Source: an uncultured Pelagibacteraceae bacterium (GTDB lineage Bacteria; Pseudomonadota; Alphaproteobacteria; Pelagibacterales; Pelagibacteraceae). From it: DNA of 45,454 bases. How positions within the stretch are numbered: position 1 is the stretch's first letter; every line of letters starts with the position of its first letter. A program made the position numbers and the translations under genes. The stretch covers positions 1-45,454 of the forward strand of contig CACJVT010000009.1 of NCBI GenBank assembly GCA_902596925.1. Reading direction: 5' to 3'. This document shows, one piece after another, positions 8,300 to 16,551 of this stretch. Under the pieces are notes generated by a model that had not been told where the DNA came from, did not search any database, and saw only the letters and a list, made by a program, of their open reading frames with translations.

Positions 8300-10051
8300 A
8301 TGAAAAAACAATATTTAGTAACTGATCTCTATCACATCGAAAAATATAATAAAAGTTTAAAAAAAAAATTTTTAGAAATTCCAGTTTTTGATAAAAAAAA
8401 TAAACTTAGAAAAAATATTTTTTTTAAGAGATGGAAAAATCATAGAGAAAAAATTAAAGTACATAATTACAATGTAAGATTATATAAATCTTATTTAGAT
8501 AAATTGACAATTTATTTAAACAAATATCATAAAAAAAAATTTTCAAAAAGATATTGGGAATTAATTCTAACACCTTGGCTATGGTTGTTTATATCATCAG
8601 TTAGTTTTAAATGGAGTTTAATTAGTTCTATTAAATCAAATGAATATATTTTTCTTAAAAAAAAAATAGAAACAAGTGATATAATTCCTTTTGGGATTGA
8701 AGATTATGCAAAAATAAGCACAAGTCATTTTTGGAGTCATTATATATTTTCAAGAATTATAGAGCATAGTTTTTCCAAAAAAATTGAAATACAAACAATA
8801 GATAGTGAAAAAAATATTCAAGAGAGGCATGAGATTTATAGAAAATTGAATCTTAAAACATATAAAGAAAGATTATCTTTATTTATTCAGAAATTATTAA
8901 ATTTTTTACCTCAAAGAAAAAATTATTTAATTTTTTCAACTTATCTATCAAATTTCCAAGAAGTTCGATTAAATTTTTTAGTTAATAAATCATTTTTATT
9001 TTATAAAGCTCTAAGACCCAACTTTTTACTAAATAGATTAAAAAAAATAAGTAAAAGGAAAATATCAAAAAAACTTAATAAAAAAAAAACAGGCATAGAG
9101 AATTTTTTAAGTAAGGAGATTTTAATGAATTTGCCTTCATCATATTTAGAAAATTTCAATCAAACAGAACAACTAGTACAAAATATTCCGTTTCCCAAAC
9201 ACCCAAAAAAAATATTCACATGTTTAGGATTCAATAGAAGTACAATAATGGATAGATATATTGCAAAAAATTTAGAACAAGGAACATCTTTAATTTTAGC
9301 TCAACATGGTGGAAATTATTTTCAGCAAAAAATACACTATGATAGTGAGTATGAACCAAAAATTTCAGACCAATATTTTACATGGGGTAATGTTGGAAAA
9401 AAAAACACAAAGCCAATTGGAGTTATAAAGAAAATAAATGCATATAAAAAAAATAATTCAAATAAGATTATATTAGAAGTAAGAGTCAGAAAGGGATATA
9501 AAAGACTTAAAGTTGATAGTGGATTTTTAGAGGATAAAGAATATATAGATAGTCTTTGTAAATTTTTTTCATTAATTAAAGACCGTGAGATCAACAAAAA
9601 TTTATTTGTAAAATTAAATCAAATAAAATGGCTCTGGAATGAAAAAAAGTTATTTCAATCTCATAATCCATTACTAAAATTTTTAGATGAAAGAAAGAGA
9701 ATGATTGATGAAATAAATTATGCAAAATTAATCATTCATACTTTTTGTGGCACAGGTCATCTAGAATGTTTTGCAGCAAATGTACCAACTGTTATTTTGT
9801 TTCTAAGTGATATTAATCTTTACAATGAGAGCTCAAAAAAATATTTTAAAAAATTTAAAAAATTAGGAATTTTGCATACAAATGTTAAATCACTATATAA
9901 ATTTTTAGTTAAAATGAATGGCAATGATAAAATTGAAAACTGGTGGAATAAACAAAAAATACAAGAATTACTTGAAAAATATAGATATGATTTTGGCTTT
10001 TTAAATAAAAATAAAATAAAAGATTTAAAAGAAATAATATTAAATGAATAA
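8300..10051 (+). CDS. LIC12162-family putative surface glycan transferase
   Basis: A 583-residue protein whose layout fits the LIC12162 family of putative transferases, first named from Leptospira O-antigen loci. Seen: an N-terminal LVTDLYHIEKYN opening, the tryptophan-rich YWELILTPWLWLFISSV (about 92-108), a central ILAQHGGNYFQQK (about 332-344), and near the C-terminus LIIHTFCGTGHLECFAANVP (about 477-496), the strongest family-like segment. The second half looks like a GT-B donor-binding fold. The probable role is sugar transfer in surface polysaccharide assembly; substrate unknown. The following epimerase gene starts 8 bases before its stop, indicating translational coupling. Length is normal for the family. 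Confidence 0.72.
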   Translation: MKKQYLVTDLYHIEKYNKSLKKKFLEIPVFDKKNKLRKNIFFKRWKNHREKIKVHNYNVRLYKSYLDKLTIYLNKYHKKKFSKRYWELILTPWLWLFISSVSFKWSLISSIKSNEYIFLKKKIETSDIIPFGIEDYAKISTSHFWSHYIFSRIIEHSFSKKIEIQTIDSEKNIQERHEIYRKLNLKTYKERLSLFIQKLLNFLPQRKNYLIFSTYLSNFQEVRLNFLVNKSFLFYKALRPNFLLNRLKKISKRKISKKLNKKKTGIENFLSKEILMNLPSSYLENFNQTEQLVQNIPFPKHPKKIFTCLGFNRSTIMDRYIAKNLEQGTSLILAQHGGNYFQQKIHYDSEYEPKISDQYFTWGNVGKKNTKPIGVIKKINAYKKNNSNKIILEVRVRKGYKRLKVDSGFLEDKEYIDSLCKFFSLIKDREINKNLFVKLNQIKWLWNEKKLFQSHNPLLKFLDERKRMIDEINYAKLIIHTFCGTGHLECFAANVPTVILFLSDINLYNESSKKYFKKFKKLGILHTNVKSLYKFLVKMNGNDKIENWWNKQKIQELLEKYRYDFGFLNKNKIKDLKEIILNE

Positions 10052-11030
10052 AAAAAAAATTATTATCACTGGTTCAGCAGGTTTCATCGGCTTTCATTTA
10101 TCACTAAAACTTTTAAAAAAAGGATATCAAGTAATTGGTATTGATAATCTTAATAATTATTATGATGTAAAGCTTAAAAAAGATAGAAACAAGATACTCA
10201 AAGAATATAAGAATTATATTTTTAAGAAAATAGATATTAAAAATTTAAATGAATTGAAAAGAATTTTTAAAAATAAAAAAATCTATTGTGTGATTCATTT
10301 AGCAGCACAAGCTGGAGTTAGATATTCATTAATTAATCCAAAATCATATATTGATAATAATATTTTAGGTTTTTTTAATGTCCTTGATACATTAAGAAAA
10401 AATAACGTTAAAAAATTTATTTATGCAAGCACCAGCAGTATTTATGGTTTGCAAAAAAAATTTCCATTAAAAGAAAAATTTAATACTGATAATCCAATAC
10501 AATTATATGCGGCTACAAAAAAATCAAATGAAGTTATGGCAGCTTCTTATAGTCATCTATATAAAATCAGTACAATTGGTTTAAGATTTTTCACAGTGTA
10601 TGGACCTTGGGGACGTCCAGATATGGCTTTATTTAAATTTACAAAAAATATTTTAGGAGGAAAACCAATTGATATTTTTAATAAGGGGCAACATGTTAGA
10701 GATTTTACTTATGTTGAGGACATTGTGAAAGGTATTTTTAAAATTATTATAAATAAAAAAATAAATTTAGGATCAAGAATATATAATATTGGTAATGGTA
10801 AAAAAATCTCTCTTATGAAATACATCGAGTTGATTGAAAAAAATTTAATGAAAAAATCAAAGAGAAGATATTTATCTCTTCAAAAAGGTGATGTTATAAA
10901 AACACATTCGGATACAAGATTATTGAAGAAAGACTATAATTATTATCCAAGCACTAGTGTAGAAAATGGAGTGCAAAAATTTATAGAATGGTATATCCCG
11001 TATTTTAAATATAATAAGAAAAAAAATTAA
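10044..11030 (+). CDS. NAD-dependent SDR epimerase, UDP-glucuronate 4-epimerase-like
   Basis: A 328-residue extended short-chain dehydrogenase. The NAD loop is ITGSAGFIGFHLS (8-20), followed by IDNLNNYYDVKLKKDR (about 33-48), a stretch characteristic of UDP-glucuronate 4-epimerases of the CapI/LspL type. HLAAQAGVRYS (about 89-99), the active-site Ser region ASTSSIYG, and YAATKKSNE (catalytic Tyr and Lys about 155 and 159) are all present, as is FFTVYGPWGRPDMA. Such enzymes invert C4 of UDP-uronic acids, supplying UDP-galacturonate or the acetamido analogue. It could act after the UDP-GlcNAc 6-dehydrogenase at 14873 to give a galactosaminuronic acid; this pairing is inferred. It overlaps the upstream transferase by 8 bases. 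Confidence 0.85.
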   Translation: MNKKKIIITGSAGFIGFHLSLKLLKKGYQVIGIDNLNNYYDVKLKKDRNKILKEYKNYIFKKIDIKNLNELKRIFKNKKIYCVIHLAAQAGVRYSLINPKSYIDNNILGFFNVLDTLRKNNVKKFIYASTSSIYGLQKKFPLKEKFNTDNPIQLYAATKKSNEVMAASYSHLYKISTIGLRFFTVYGPWGRPDMALFKFTKNILGGKPIDIFNKGQHVRDFTYVEDIVKGIFKIIINKKINLGSRIYNIGNGKKISLMKYIELIEKNLMKKSKRRYLSLQKGDVIKTHSDTRLLKKDYNYYPSTSVENGVQKFIEWYIPYFKYNKKKN

Positions 11031-11058
11031 ATTATTTTAAAAATTATATAATTATTTA

Positions 11059-12408
11059 ATGTTACAAATAAATCCTCTCATCACTGTTTATATTACAAAT
11101 TATAATTATGGAAAATATATTAAAAAAGCAATTAATAGTGTTTTAAATCAAACTTTTGAAAACTATGAGCTTATTATCATAGATGATGGGTCAAAAGATA
11201 GATCTGTAAAGATTATTAAAGAATTTCAAAATAAAAAAAATATCAAAATTATCTTTCAAAAAAATAAAGGCTTAGTTGTTTCTAATAATTTGGCCTTAAG
11301 ACTTTCAAAAGCAAAATATATAATGAGACTTGATTCAGACGATTGGCTTGATCCACATGCTCTTGAAATTATGTCTAACATATTAGAGAGAGACAAAAAA
11401 ATTAGTTTGATATTTCCTGATTATTACGAGGTTGATAAAAATGGAAAAATATTAAGGCAGGTAAGAAGGCATAATTTTAAGAAAGTAAAATTGTTAGATC
11501 AGCCTGCACATGGAGCTTGCACGATGATAAGGAGAGAAAACCTTATAGATATTGGTGGATATGATGAAGAATTTAATTGTCAAGATGGCTTTTATCTATG
11601 GTTAAAATTTATTAAGAAATATGTTGTTAGAAATGTAAATCTTCCTCTTTTCTATTATAGACAGCATGAAAAAAATTTAACTAAAAACAATAAAAAAATT
11701 CTTTCAAATAGATCTAAGATAATATCAAAATTACAAAATAAAGAAAAAAAAAAGAAAATTTTAGCAATTTTGCCCATTAGAGGCTTAAAATTAAACCCCA
11801 ACAGTTTAGTTTTGAAAAAATTAAAAAATAAACCACTTGTCTTTTTTACCATAGAGTCCATTTTGGCTTCTAAATTGATAAATAAATTAGTTGTAACTTC
11901 ACCAGACAATCAATTGCTTAATATTATTAAAAAAAAATATAAAAAAAAAATTATAACAATTAAAAGACCTGAAGAATTTGCATTAATAAATACTGAACTT
12001 GAAAAAACTATAAAACATGCATTGAAGAAAATTAAAAACAAAAATATTAGATTTGATTATATAATGCATTCATCATTTAGAACCCCATTTATTTCATCCC
12101 AAGTTATCGAAGATGGGATTAATACATTGCGATTATTTAATTCTGATAAAATTATATGCGTTACTCAAGAGACACATCGTTATTACAAACATGACGGATC
12201 AGGATTGAGAAGTTTAATCAGATCATCAAATCTTAAACTGGAAAGGGACGCAATATACAAACAGGTAATGGGCTTTACCATAGCGAAAAAAAATTGTTTT
12301 TTTGATAAAGACGAAAATTTAAAGATAGGTCATATTATCTTAAATGATAAACAATCTTTTGAAGTAAATTCAGAGCGTGATTTGAAAATATCAAATAAAA
12401 TAAATTAA
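11059..12408 (+). CDS. Two-domain fusion: GT2 glycosyltransferase plus NeuA-like cytidylyltransferase
   Basis: A 449-residue fusion. Residues about 7-215 are a GT2 (GT-A fold) glycosyltransferase: VYITNYNYGKYIKKAI, LIIIDDGSKD (about 34-43), and MRLDSDDWLDP (about 90-100) carrying the metal-binding acidic motif; FYYRQHEKNLTK closes the domain. Residues about 233-449 resemble CMP-sugar cytidylyltransferases: ILAILPIRGLKLNPNSL (about 234-250), KPLVFFTIESILASKLINKL, VTSPDNQLL and YIMHSSFRTPF. The nucleotide-binding loop is unusual: the Arg is kept, but the usual Gly-Ser-Lys-Gly run is replaced, so the second domain may have altered specificity or be inactive. A fused protein could activate a keto-sugar and act in its transfer chain. 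It ends 23 bases before a convergent FkbM gene. Confidence 0.75.
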   Translation: MLQINPLITVYITNYNYGKYIKKAINSVLNQTFENYELIIIDDGSKDRSVKIIKEFQNKKNIKIIFQKNKGLVVSNNLALRLSKAKYIMRLDSDDWLDPHALEIMSNILERDKKISLIFPDYYEVDKNGKILRQVRRHNFKKVKLLDQPAHGACTMIRRENLIDIGGYDEEFNCQDGFYLWLKFIKKYVVRNVNLPLFYYRQHEKNLTKNNKKILSNRSKIISKLQNKEKKKKILAILPIRGLKLNPNSLVLKKLKNKPLVFFTIESILASKLINKLVVTSPDNQLLNIIKKKYKKKIITIKRPEEFALINTELEKTIKHALKKIKNKNIRFDYIMHSSFRTPFISSQVIEDGINTLRLFNSDKIICVTQETHRYYKHDGSGLRSLIRSSNLKLERDAIYKQVMGFTIAKKNCFFDKDENLKIGHIILNDKQSFEVNSERDLKISNKIN

Positions 12409-12431
12409 AATCAAAAAGTTTATTTTATATA

Positions 12432-13193
12432 TTATAAAAATTTTTTATTCATATAATAAACATCAGCCCCAAACATGGCTCCATGAAAAATATTATTGTT
12501 ATGAATTTCTATTCCAACAAGTCTAAAATTATTTGGTACAAGATGTTTTTCAATATCACTAAATAAAAAATATTTATTATAATAGTCATTAAAAATTATT
12601 TCAGCGACAACAAATTTTATTTTTTCATTTTTTAAAAAATTTAGACTTCCTTCAAGGATTTTCTCCTCGTAACCCTGTGTGTCCATTTTTAATAATTCAA
12701 TTTCATTTATTTTTTTTTCATCACAATAATCATCAAGTGTCAAAACCTTTACTATTTCCTTTGAAGTAACATAAGTAGTGTATTGCTTATTTCTATTTTC
12801 AAACCATTCTTTACTTGTATTAAGATCGTAGAATGAAGATTTGCCCGTTTTTTCTGTAATATTAAATTCTTTATTTTCAATTTTATTTCCTAAAGCAAAA
12901 TTATTACAAAATACTTTGTCATCTTTTTTAAATTTGGAGTACATAATATCAAATACTTCCTTATTTGGTTCAAAAGAATGTATTATTGGATCATTGAGAA
13001 TTTTTTTAAATTTTTCTATTGATTGACCTTTATTTCCACCAACATCGAATACAATAGGATTGATATTGTTTATTTTTCTAGACAAAAGTTCGTCAAGATT
13101 AATGTTTTCATATTTCTTATTTATTCGTGATATATCGTATCCAAACTTGTTAACTAATTTTTTAATTATTCTTCTCATTTTATTTATAAGCAA
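12432..13193 (-). CDS. FkbM-family SAM-dependent methyltransferase
   Basis: A 253-residue FkbM methyltransferase. Motif I is VFDVGGNKGQS (about 48-58), followed by IHSFEPNKEVFDIM (about 74-87) holding the acidic ribose-binding residue, NFALGNK (about 101-107), and LLKMDTQGYEEKILEGS (about 168-184), the family signature. FkbM proteins O-methylate sugars and polyketides; in glycan loci they are thought to methylate surface sugar hydroxyls. An alternative start at Met6 (MRRIIKK) is possible and would not change the domain. It stands alone on the minus strand, convergent to the GT2-NeuA fusion and divergent from the broken surface-glycan gene at 13323. One of four FkbM genes in the window. Confidence 0.88.
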   Translation of the reverse strand: MLINKMRRIIKKLVNKFGYDISRINKKYENINLDELLSRKINNINPIVFDVGGNKGQSIEKFKKILNDPIIHSFEPNKEVFDIMYSKFKKDDKVFCNNFALGNKIENKEFNITEKTGKSSFYDLNTSKEWFENRNKQYTTYVTSKEIVKVLTLDDYCDEKKINEIELLKMDTQGYEEKILEGSLNFLKNEKIKFVVAEIIFNDYYNKYFLFSDIEKHLVPNNFRLVGIEIHNNNIFHGAMFGADVYYMNKKFL

Positions 13194-13322
13194 TTTCTAA
13201 ATTAAATTAACTATTATTAAAGATTATTCTTTTTAATTTTGATAATCATACTCTATTAATACTTTTTAATTCAATATTTACAAATTCATAATGTTGCCAG
13301 TATATTTTATAATAAAGAGATA

Positions 13323-13910
13323 ATGAAAAATAAGACTTTAGTAATTTTAGATTTAGAAAAAAATTATGATTTACATGAAAAAGATCTTACTTTTATAAGT
13401 TTAAATAAAGGATTAATAAATTTAGATAATTGTAAGCAGATATATTTAAAAAAATTTCGTCAAATAAAAAAAGATGTTCAAAAAAAGTTAATTGCAAAAT
13501 TACTAAAGATTATTTCTGAAAATAAAAATGAGGATAATCCGCTGATAGAATTAGAGGTCAATAATTTAAGAAACGATAGATATAATTTTATTGATAGAAT
13601 AACAAATTTAGTAATCATTAAGAAAATTATTTTATCAAGTGGATTTAATAAGTTAAAAATTATTTCAGATAACAAAAATACATTAGATATATTTGATAAA
13701 CTAAACATTGATATAGAAAAAAAAGATTTTTGTAAAAAAGAAAAAAAACTAAGTTTTTTTAAAATTAAATTACTAAAATTTTATCTTAAAAGTCTTTTTA
13801 TTATAATTTTTTTAAAATTAAGAAAAAAAGATATAAAAAAAAAAAATTTCGAGTCATATTTTTCAATTAATCCAAATAAGTTTCAATATTTTAAAAAAAA
13901 GTTTAAATAA
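13323..13910 (+). CDS. N-terminal piece of a frameshifted surface-glycan biosynthesis protein
   Basis: A 195-residue product starting MKNKTLVILDLEKNYDLHEK and ending in a lysine-rich KFQYFKKKFK. It has alternating hydrophobic strands and helices (VIIKKIILSSGFNKLKIIS) but no motif I recognise by itself. The frame is lost at an A8 run (13893-13900). Removing one A would read straight on as KKSLNKEFHFNFLLTDETHL into the next open frame, which has no stop from 13837 to 14901. The restored protein would be about 525 residues, a reasonable length for a GT-B-like surface carbohydrate protein such as the LIC13510 type; that label is tentative. TTCATA and TATAAT with a 17-base spacer lie at 13285-13313, directly upstream. 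Confidence 0.6.
   Translation: MKNKTLVILDLEKNYDLHEKDLTFISLNKGLINLDNCKQIYLKKFRQIKKDVQKKLIAKLLKIISENKNEDNPLIELEVNNLRNDRYNFIDRITNLVIIKKIILSSGFNKLKIISDNKNTLDIFDKLNIDIEKKDFCKKEKKLSFFKIKLLKFYLKSLFIIIFLKLRKKDIKKKNFESYFSINPNKFQYFKKKFK
13893..13900 (+). repeat. A8 run at the frame break between the two halves of one gene
   Basis: Eight A residues inside the last codons of the upstream frame. Deleting one joins it to the frame of the gene at 13933 without an intervening stop. It is a candidate slippage or contingency site. Confidence 0.65.
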
Positions 13911-13932
13911 AGAATTTCATTTTAACTTTCTG

Positions 13933-14901
13933 TTGACAGATGAAACACATTTAAATCATAGTATATTTGAAATTATTCAAATTATAAAAAAACAAAAATT
14001 TAAAAATGTAATCAATATTGAAAGTTTAATTTCCATTAGATATTTAATTATATTGATTTTAAAGACTTTATTTCTAAAAATAGAATGTAATTTTAATTTA
14101 GATGATTTTAAAATCAATGGTCTTTCTTTTAAAAAAGAGATTAAATTTTTTTTCTTAATTTCTTTTCTTAATAGATCAAAATTAAATATATACAATGATG
14201 CAATAAGTTCGTTTTTAAGAAAATTTGATATTAAAACTGTCCATATGTATTTGTTTGAATATAGTTTTGGTTTTTATCTTATTAATAAAATCAAAAGTTT
14301 TTCAAAAAAAATAAAGATAATTGGATACCAGCATGGTATTTTCTCAGAGAATTTAATGTGGTTTGATGTTCTGAAATCAATTAGAAACAAAAAAAAATAT
14401 TTACCAAATAAAATTATTTCATCAAACATTTATAGTGCGAATGATTACAAAAAAAAATTAGGAAATATTCCTATTGAAATAAATAAGAAAAATGAATTTA
14501 AAAAGCAGCTTTTTGTAAATGAAGTAAAAATTAACAATAACTCAAAAAATAATATTATATTTCCAGGACTTCACGAATTTGATGATCTATATTTCTTTTT
14601 TATAAATACCCAAAAAAATAATGAAAAAAAATTTCTTTTTAAATTACATCCTAAAAACAAGTTTAAATTTACAAATACAAAAAATGTTAATAAGATCAAA
14701 AGTCATAAATTAAAAAATTTTTCAAAAATAATAATTTCTCAAACGTCATCATTAATATATGATTTTTTAAAGATGAAAAAAAAGTTTTTTGTGTTAGATA
14801 TTGATTATAAGTCAGATTTATTAAGTAGCAGAATTTTAAAAAAAATAGAATTATTTAATAAAAAAAAATTTTATGATAAAAAAATTACTTTTAAAGTTTA
14901 A
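13933..14901 (+). CDS. C-terminal piece of the frameshifted surface-glycan protein, GT-B-like
   Basis: A 322-residue product read from a TTG; the frame itself is open from 13837, so the TTG is probably internal to a longer gene broken at 13893-13900. Features: IKIIGYQHGIFSENLMWFDV (about 129-148) with the GYQHG pattern common in polyprenyl/CDP-glycerol-type glycosyltransferase folds, FPGLHEFDD, LFKLHPKNKF (about 235-244) and IIISQTSSLIYDFLKMKK (about 262-279), together resembling the donor half of GT-B surface carbohydrate enzymes. Its end overlaps the UDP-GlcNAc dehydrogenase start by 29 bases, so the stop region is well constrained. Whether a working protein is made depends on slippage or on the A8 count being variable. 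Confidence 0.6.
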   Translation: MTDETHLNHSIFEIIQIIKKQKFKNVINIESLISIRYLIILILKTLFLKIECNFNLDDFKINGLSFKKEIKFFFLISFLNRSKLNIYNDAISSFLRKFDIKTVHMYLFEYSFGFYLINKIKSFSKKIKIIGYQHGIFSENLMWFDVLKSIRNKKKYLPNKIISSNIYSANDYKKKLGNIPIEINKKNEFKKQLFVNEVKINNNSKNNIIFPGLHEFDDLYFFFINTQKNNEKKFLFKLHPKNKFKFTNTKNVNKIKSHKLKNFSKIIISQTSSLIYDFLKMKKKFFVLDIDYKSDLLSSRILKKIELFNKKKFYDKKITFKV

Positions 14902-16159
14902 TTCAAAAAAATTTAAAGTAGGAGTAATTGGATTAGGTTACGTAGGATTGCCAATTTGTGAAAGATTTTCAAGAGCAGGAATTGAGGTTATTGGTGTTGA
15001 TAACGATCCTAATAAGATTAAAATTTTAAAAAAAGGCCAGTCATACATCAAATCTAAAAAACTAAAAAATTTCAAATATTTTAAAAATAATAAGAAAAAT
15101 TTAAGTATTAATTATAAAATTTTGAATAAATGTGATGCAATTCTAATTTGTTTACCTACTCCTCTAAAAAATTTCAAGCCAGATATGAGTTATATCTTTG
15201 ATTGTGCTAAAAAAATAAAAACTTTTTTAAAACCATATCAACTGCTTGTATTAGAAAGTACAGTTTATCCAGGTGCGACTGATGAGTTAATAAACATTAT
15301 AAGACAAAAAAAAATTATATTAGGAAAAAATTTTTTTGTTGGTTATTCACCTGAGAGAGAAAATCCAGGTGATGATCAATTTACTTATAAAAAAACGCCA
15401 AAAATAATAAGTGGATTTTCTAAAAATTGCCTTAACTTAATGGATGCTTTGTATAAAAATATAATTAATAAAAGAGTTAAATCCGACGATTTAAAGTCTG
15501 CTGAACTATCAAAGCTTTTAGAAAATTTATATAGAGCAGTTAATATAGGATTAATAAATGAGCTTAAAATTATTTGTGATTACTTAAGAATTGATATTTT
15601 TAAAGTAATAGATTTAGCATCTACCAAAAATTTTGGATTTCAAAAATTTTTACCTGGTCCAGGTTTAGGAGGACATTGTATTCCAATCGATCCATATTAT
15701 TTATCTTGGATATCAAAAAAAAAAGGATATCAACCTAAGTTTATTCCTTTAGCTGGAAAAATAAATACAATGATGCCGTCTTGGGTAGTTAAGAAAATGT
15801 TGACCAAGCTTAAAAACCGTAAGAAAAAAATCTTGATTTTAGGTGTTGCTTATAAAAAAAATGTTGATGACGATAGAGAGTCCCCATCTTTTGAAATAAT
15901 GAAAATATTAAAAAAACAAAAAATTAGTTTTGAATATAATGATCCTTATTTTGACAAGATAAGAAAAGGGAGACAAAATAAGATTATTAAGCAATCTGTT
16001 TCTCTAAACAAAGATAATTTAAAAAAATTTTCAGCAGTTATTCTTGTTACTGATCATGATCAATATGATTATAAATTTATTGCCCAAAATTCTAAAATTG
16101 TTTTTGATACAAGAGGTGTTTACAAGAAATTCAATTTTGAAAATATTTTTTTTTGTTAA
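14873..16159 (+). CDS. UDP-N-acetylglucosamine 6-dehydrogenase (WbpA/TviB-like)
   Basis: A 428-residue UDP-sugar dehydrogenase that oxidises C6 to a carboxylate using two NAD+. Seen: NAD loop VGVIGLGYVGLP (17-28), CLPTPLKNFKPD (about 97-108), VLESTVYPGATDE (about 126-138), YSPERENPGD (about 161-170), ELSKLLENLYRAVNIGLINE (about 209-228), catalytic Cys in PGLGGHCIPIDPYYLSW (about 263-279), and LGVAYKKNVDDDRESP (about 323-338). The FLPGPGLGGHCIPIDPYY pattern and length favour UDP-GlcNAc-type over UDP-glucose dehydrogenases. All catalytic residues are present. It would supply UDP-GlcNAcA for an acidic amino-sugar glycan, perhaps followed by the epimerase at 10044. It overlaps the preceding broken gene by 29 bases. 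Confidence 0.9.
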   Translation: MIKKLLLKFNSKKFKVGVIGLGYVGLPICERFSRAGIEVIGVDNDPNKIKILKKGQSYIKSKKLKNFKYFKNNKKNLSINYKILNKCDAILICLPTPLKNFKPDMSYIFDCAKKIKTFLKPYQLLVLESTVYPGATDELINIIRQKKIILGKNFFVGYSPERENPGDDQFTYKKTPKIISGFSKNCLNLMDALYKNIINKRVKSDDLKSAELSKLLENLYRAVNIGLINELKIICDYLRIDIFKVIDLASTKNFGFQKFLPGPGLGGHCIPIDPYYLSWISKKKGYQPKFIPLAGKINTMMPSWVVKKMLTKLKNRKKKILILGVAYKKNVDDDRESPSFEIMKILKKQKISFEYNDPYFDKIRKGRQNKIIKQSVSLNKDNLKKFSAVILVTDHDQYDYKFIAQNSKIVFDTRGVYKKFNFENIFFC

Positions 16160-16185
16160 AGTATTCAGCTTTTTTTTGTTCTATT

Positions 16186-16551
16186 TCATTTTTTAATAAT
16201 TTCATTTTCGTAAATATTAATTAATTTATTAGAGCAAGTATCCAAATCAAATTTTTTTATAGACTCTAAACAATTATTTTGCATATTATTTAATATTTCT
16301 TTATTTTCTTTAATTTGAAGAATTTTGTTGACAAACTCAGACACATCATTGTCTTTAATTAAAAAACCATTAATTTTATCTTTAACAATTTCGTTGGCAC
16401 CTTTTCCAGTAAATGAAATAATGGGTACTTTTGACGCGAGAGCTTCTATAAATGTAATTCCAAAAGATTCAATTCTAGATAAATTAAGGTATATATCTGA
16501 TGATTTATAATGATTAATTAGTGTCGAATGAGGAAAAAAAATCCTCATCAA
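16186..16551 (-). CDS. C-terminal piece of a frameshifted GT4 glycosyltransferase
   Basis: A 121-residue product that is plainly the donor-binding half of a GT4 enzyme: SSDIYLNLSRIESFGITFIE (about 18-37) includes the conserved E-x7-E region, then VPIISFTGKGANEIVKDKIN (about 43-62). It lacks an acceptor domain. That domain is encoded just upstream on the same strand (16514-17356) in another frame. Deleting one T from the T8 run (minus-strand view of 16534-16541) gives continuous DEDFFPHSTLINHYKSSD. The TTG start at 16551 is therefore probably not a real start. The restored protein would be near 380 residues, normal for GT4. Confidence 0.68.
   Translation of the reverse strand: MMRIFFPHSTLINHYKSSDIYLNLSRIESFGITFIEALASKVPIISFTGKGANEIVKDKINGFLIKDNDVSEFVNKILQIKENKEILNNMQNNCLESIKKFDLDTCSNKLINIYENEIIKK

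Noticed and set aside
13478..13708. 76-codon minus-strand frame opposite the first half of the broken gene at 13323
   Set aside because: Hydrophobic antisense shadow caused by lysine-rich AT coding; no start context or homology pattern.
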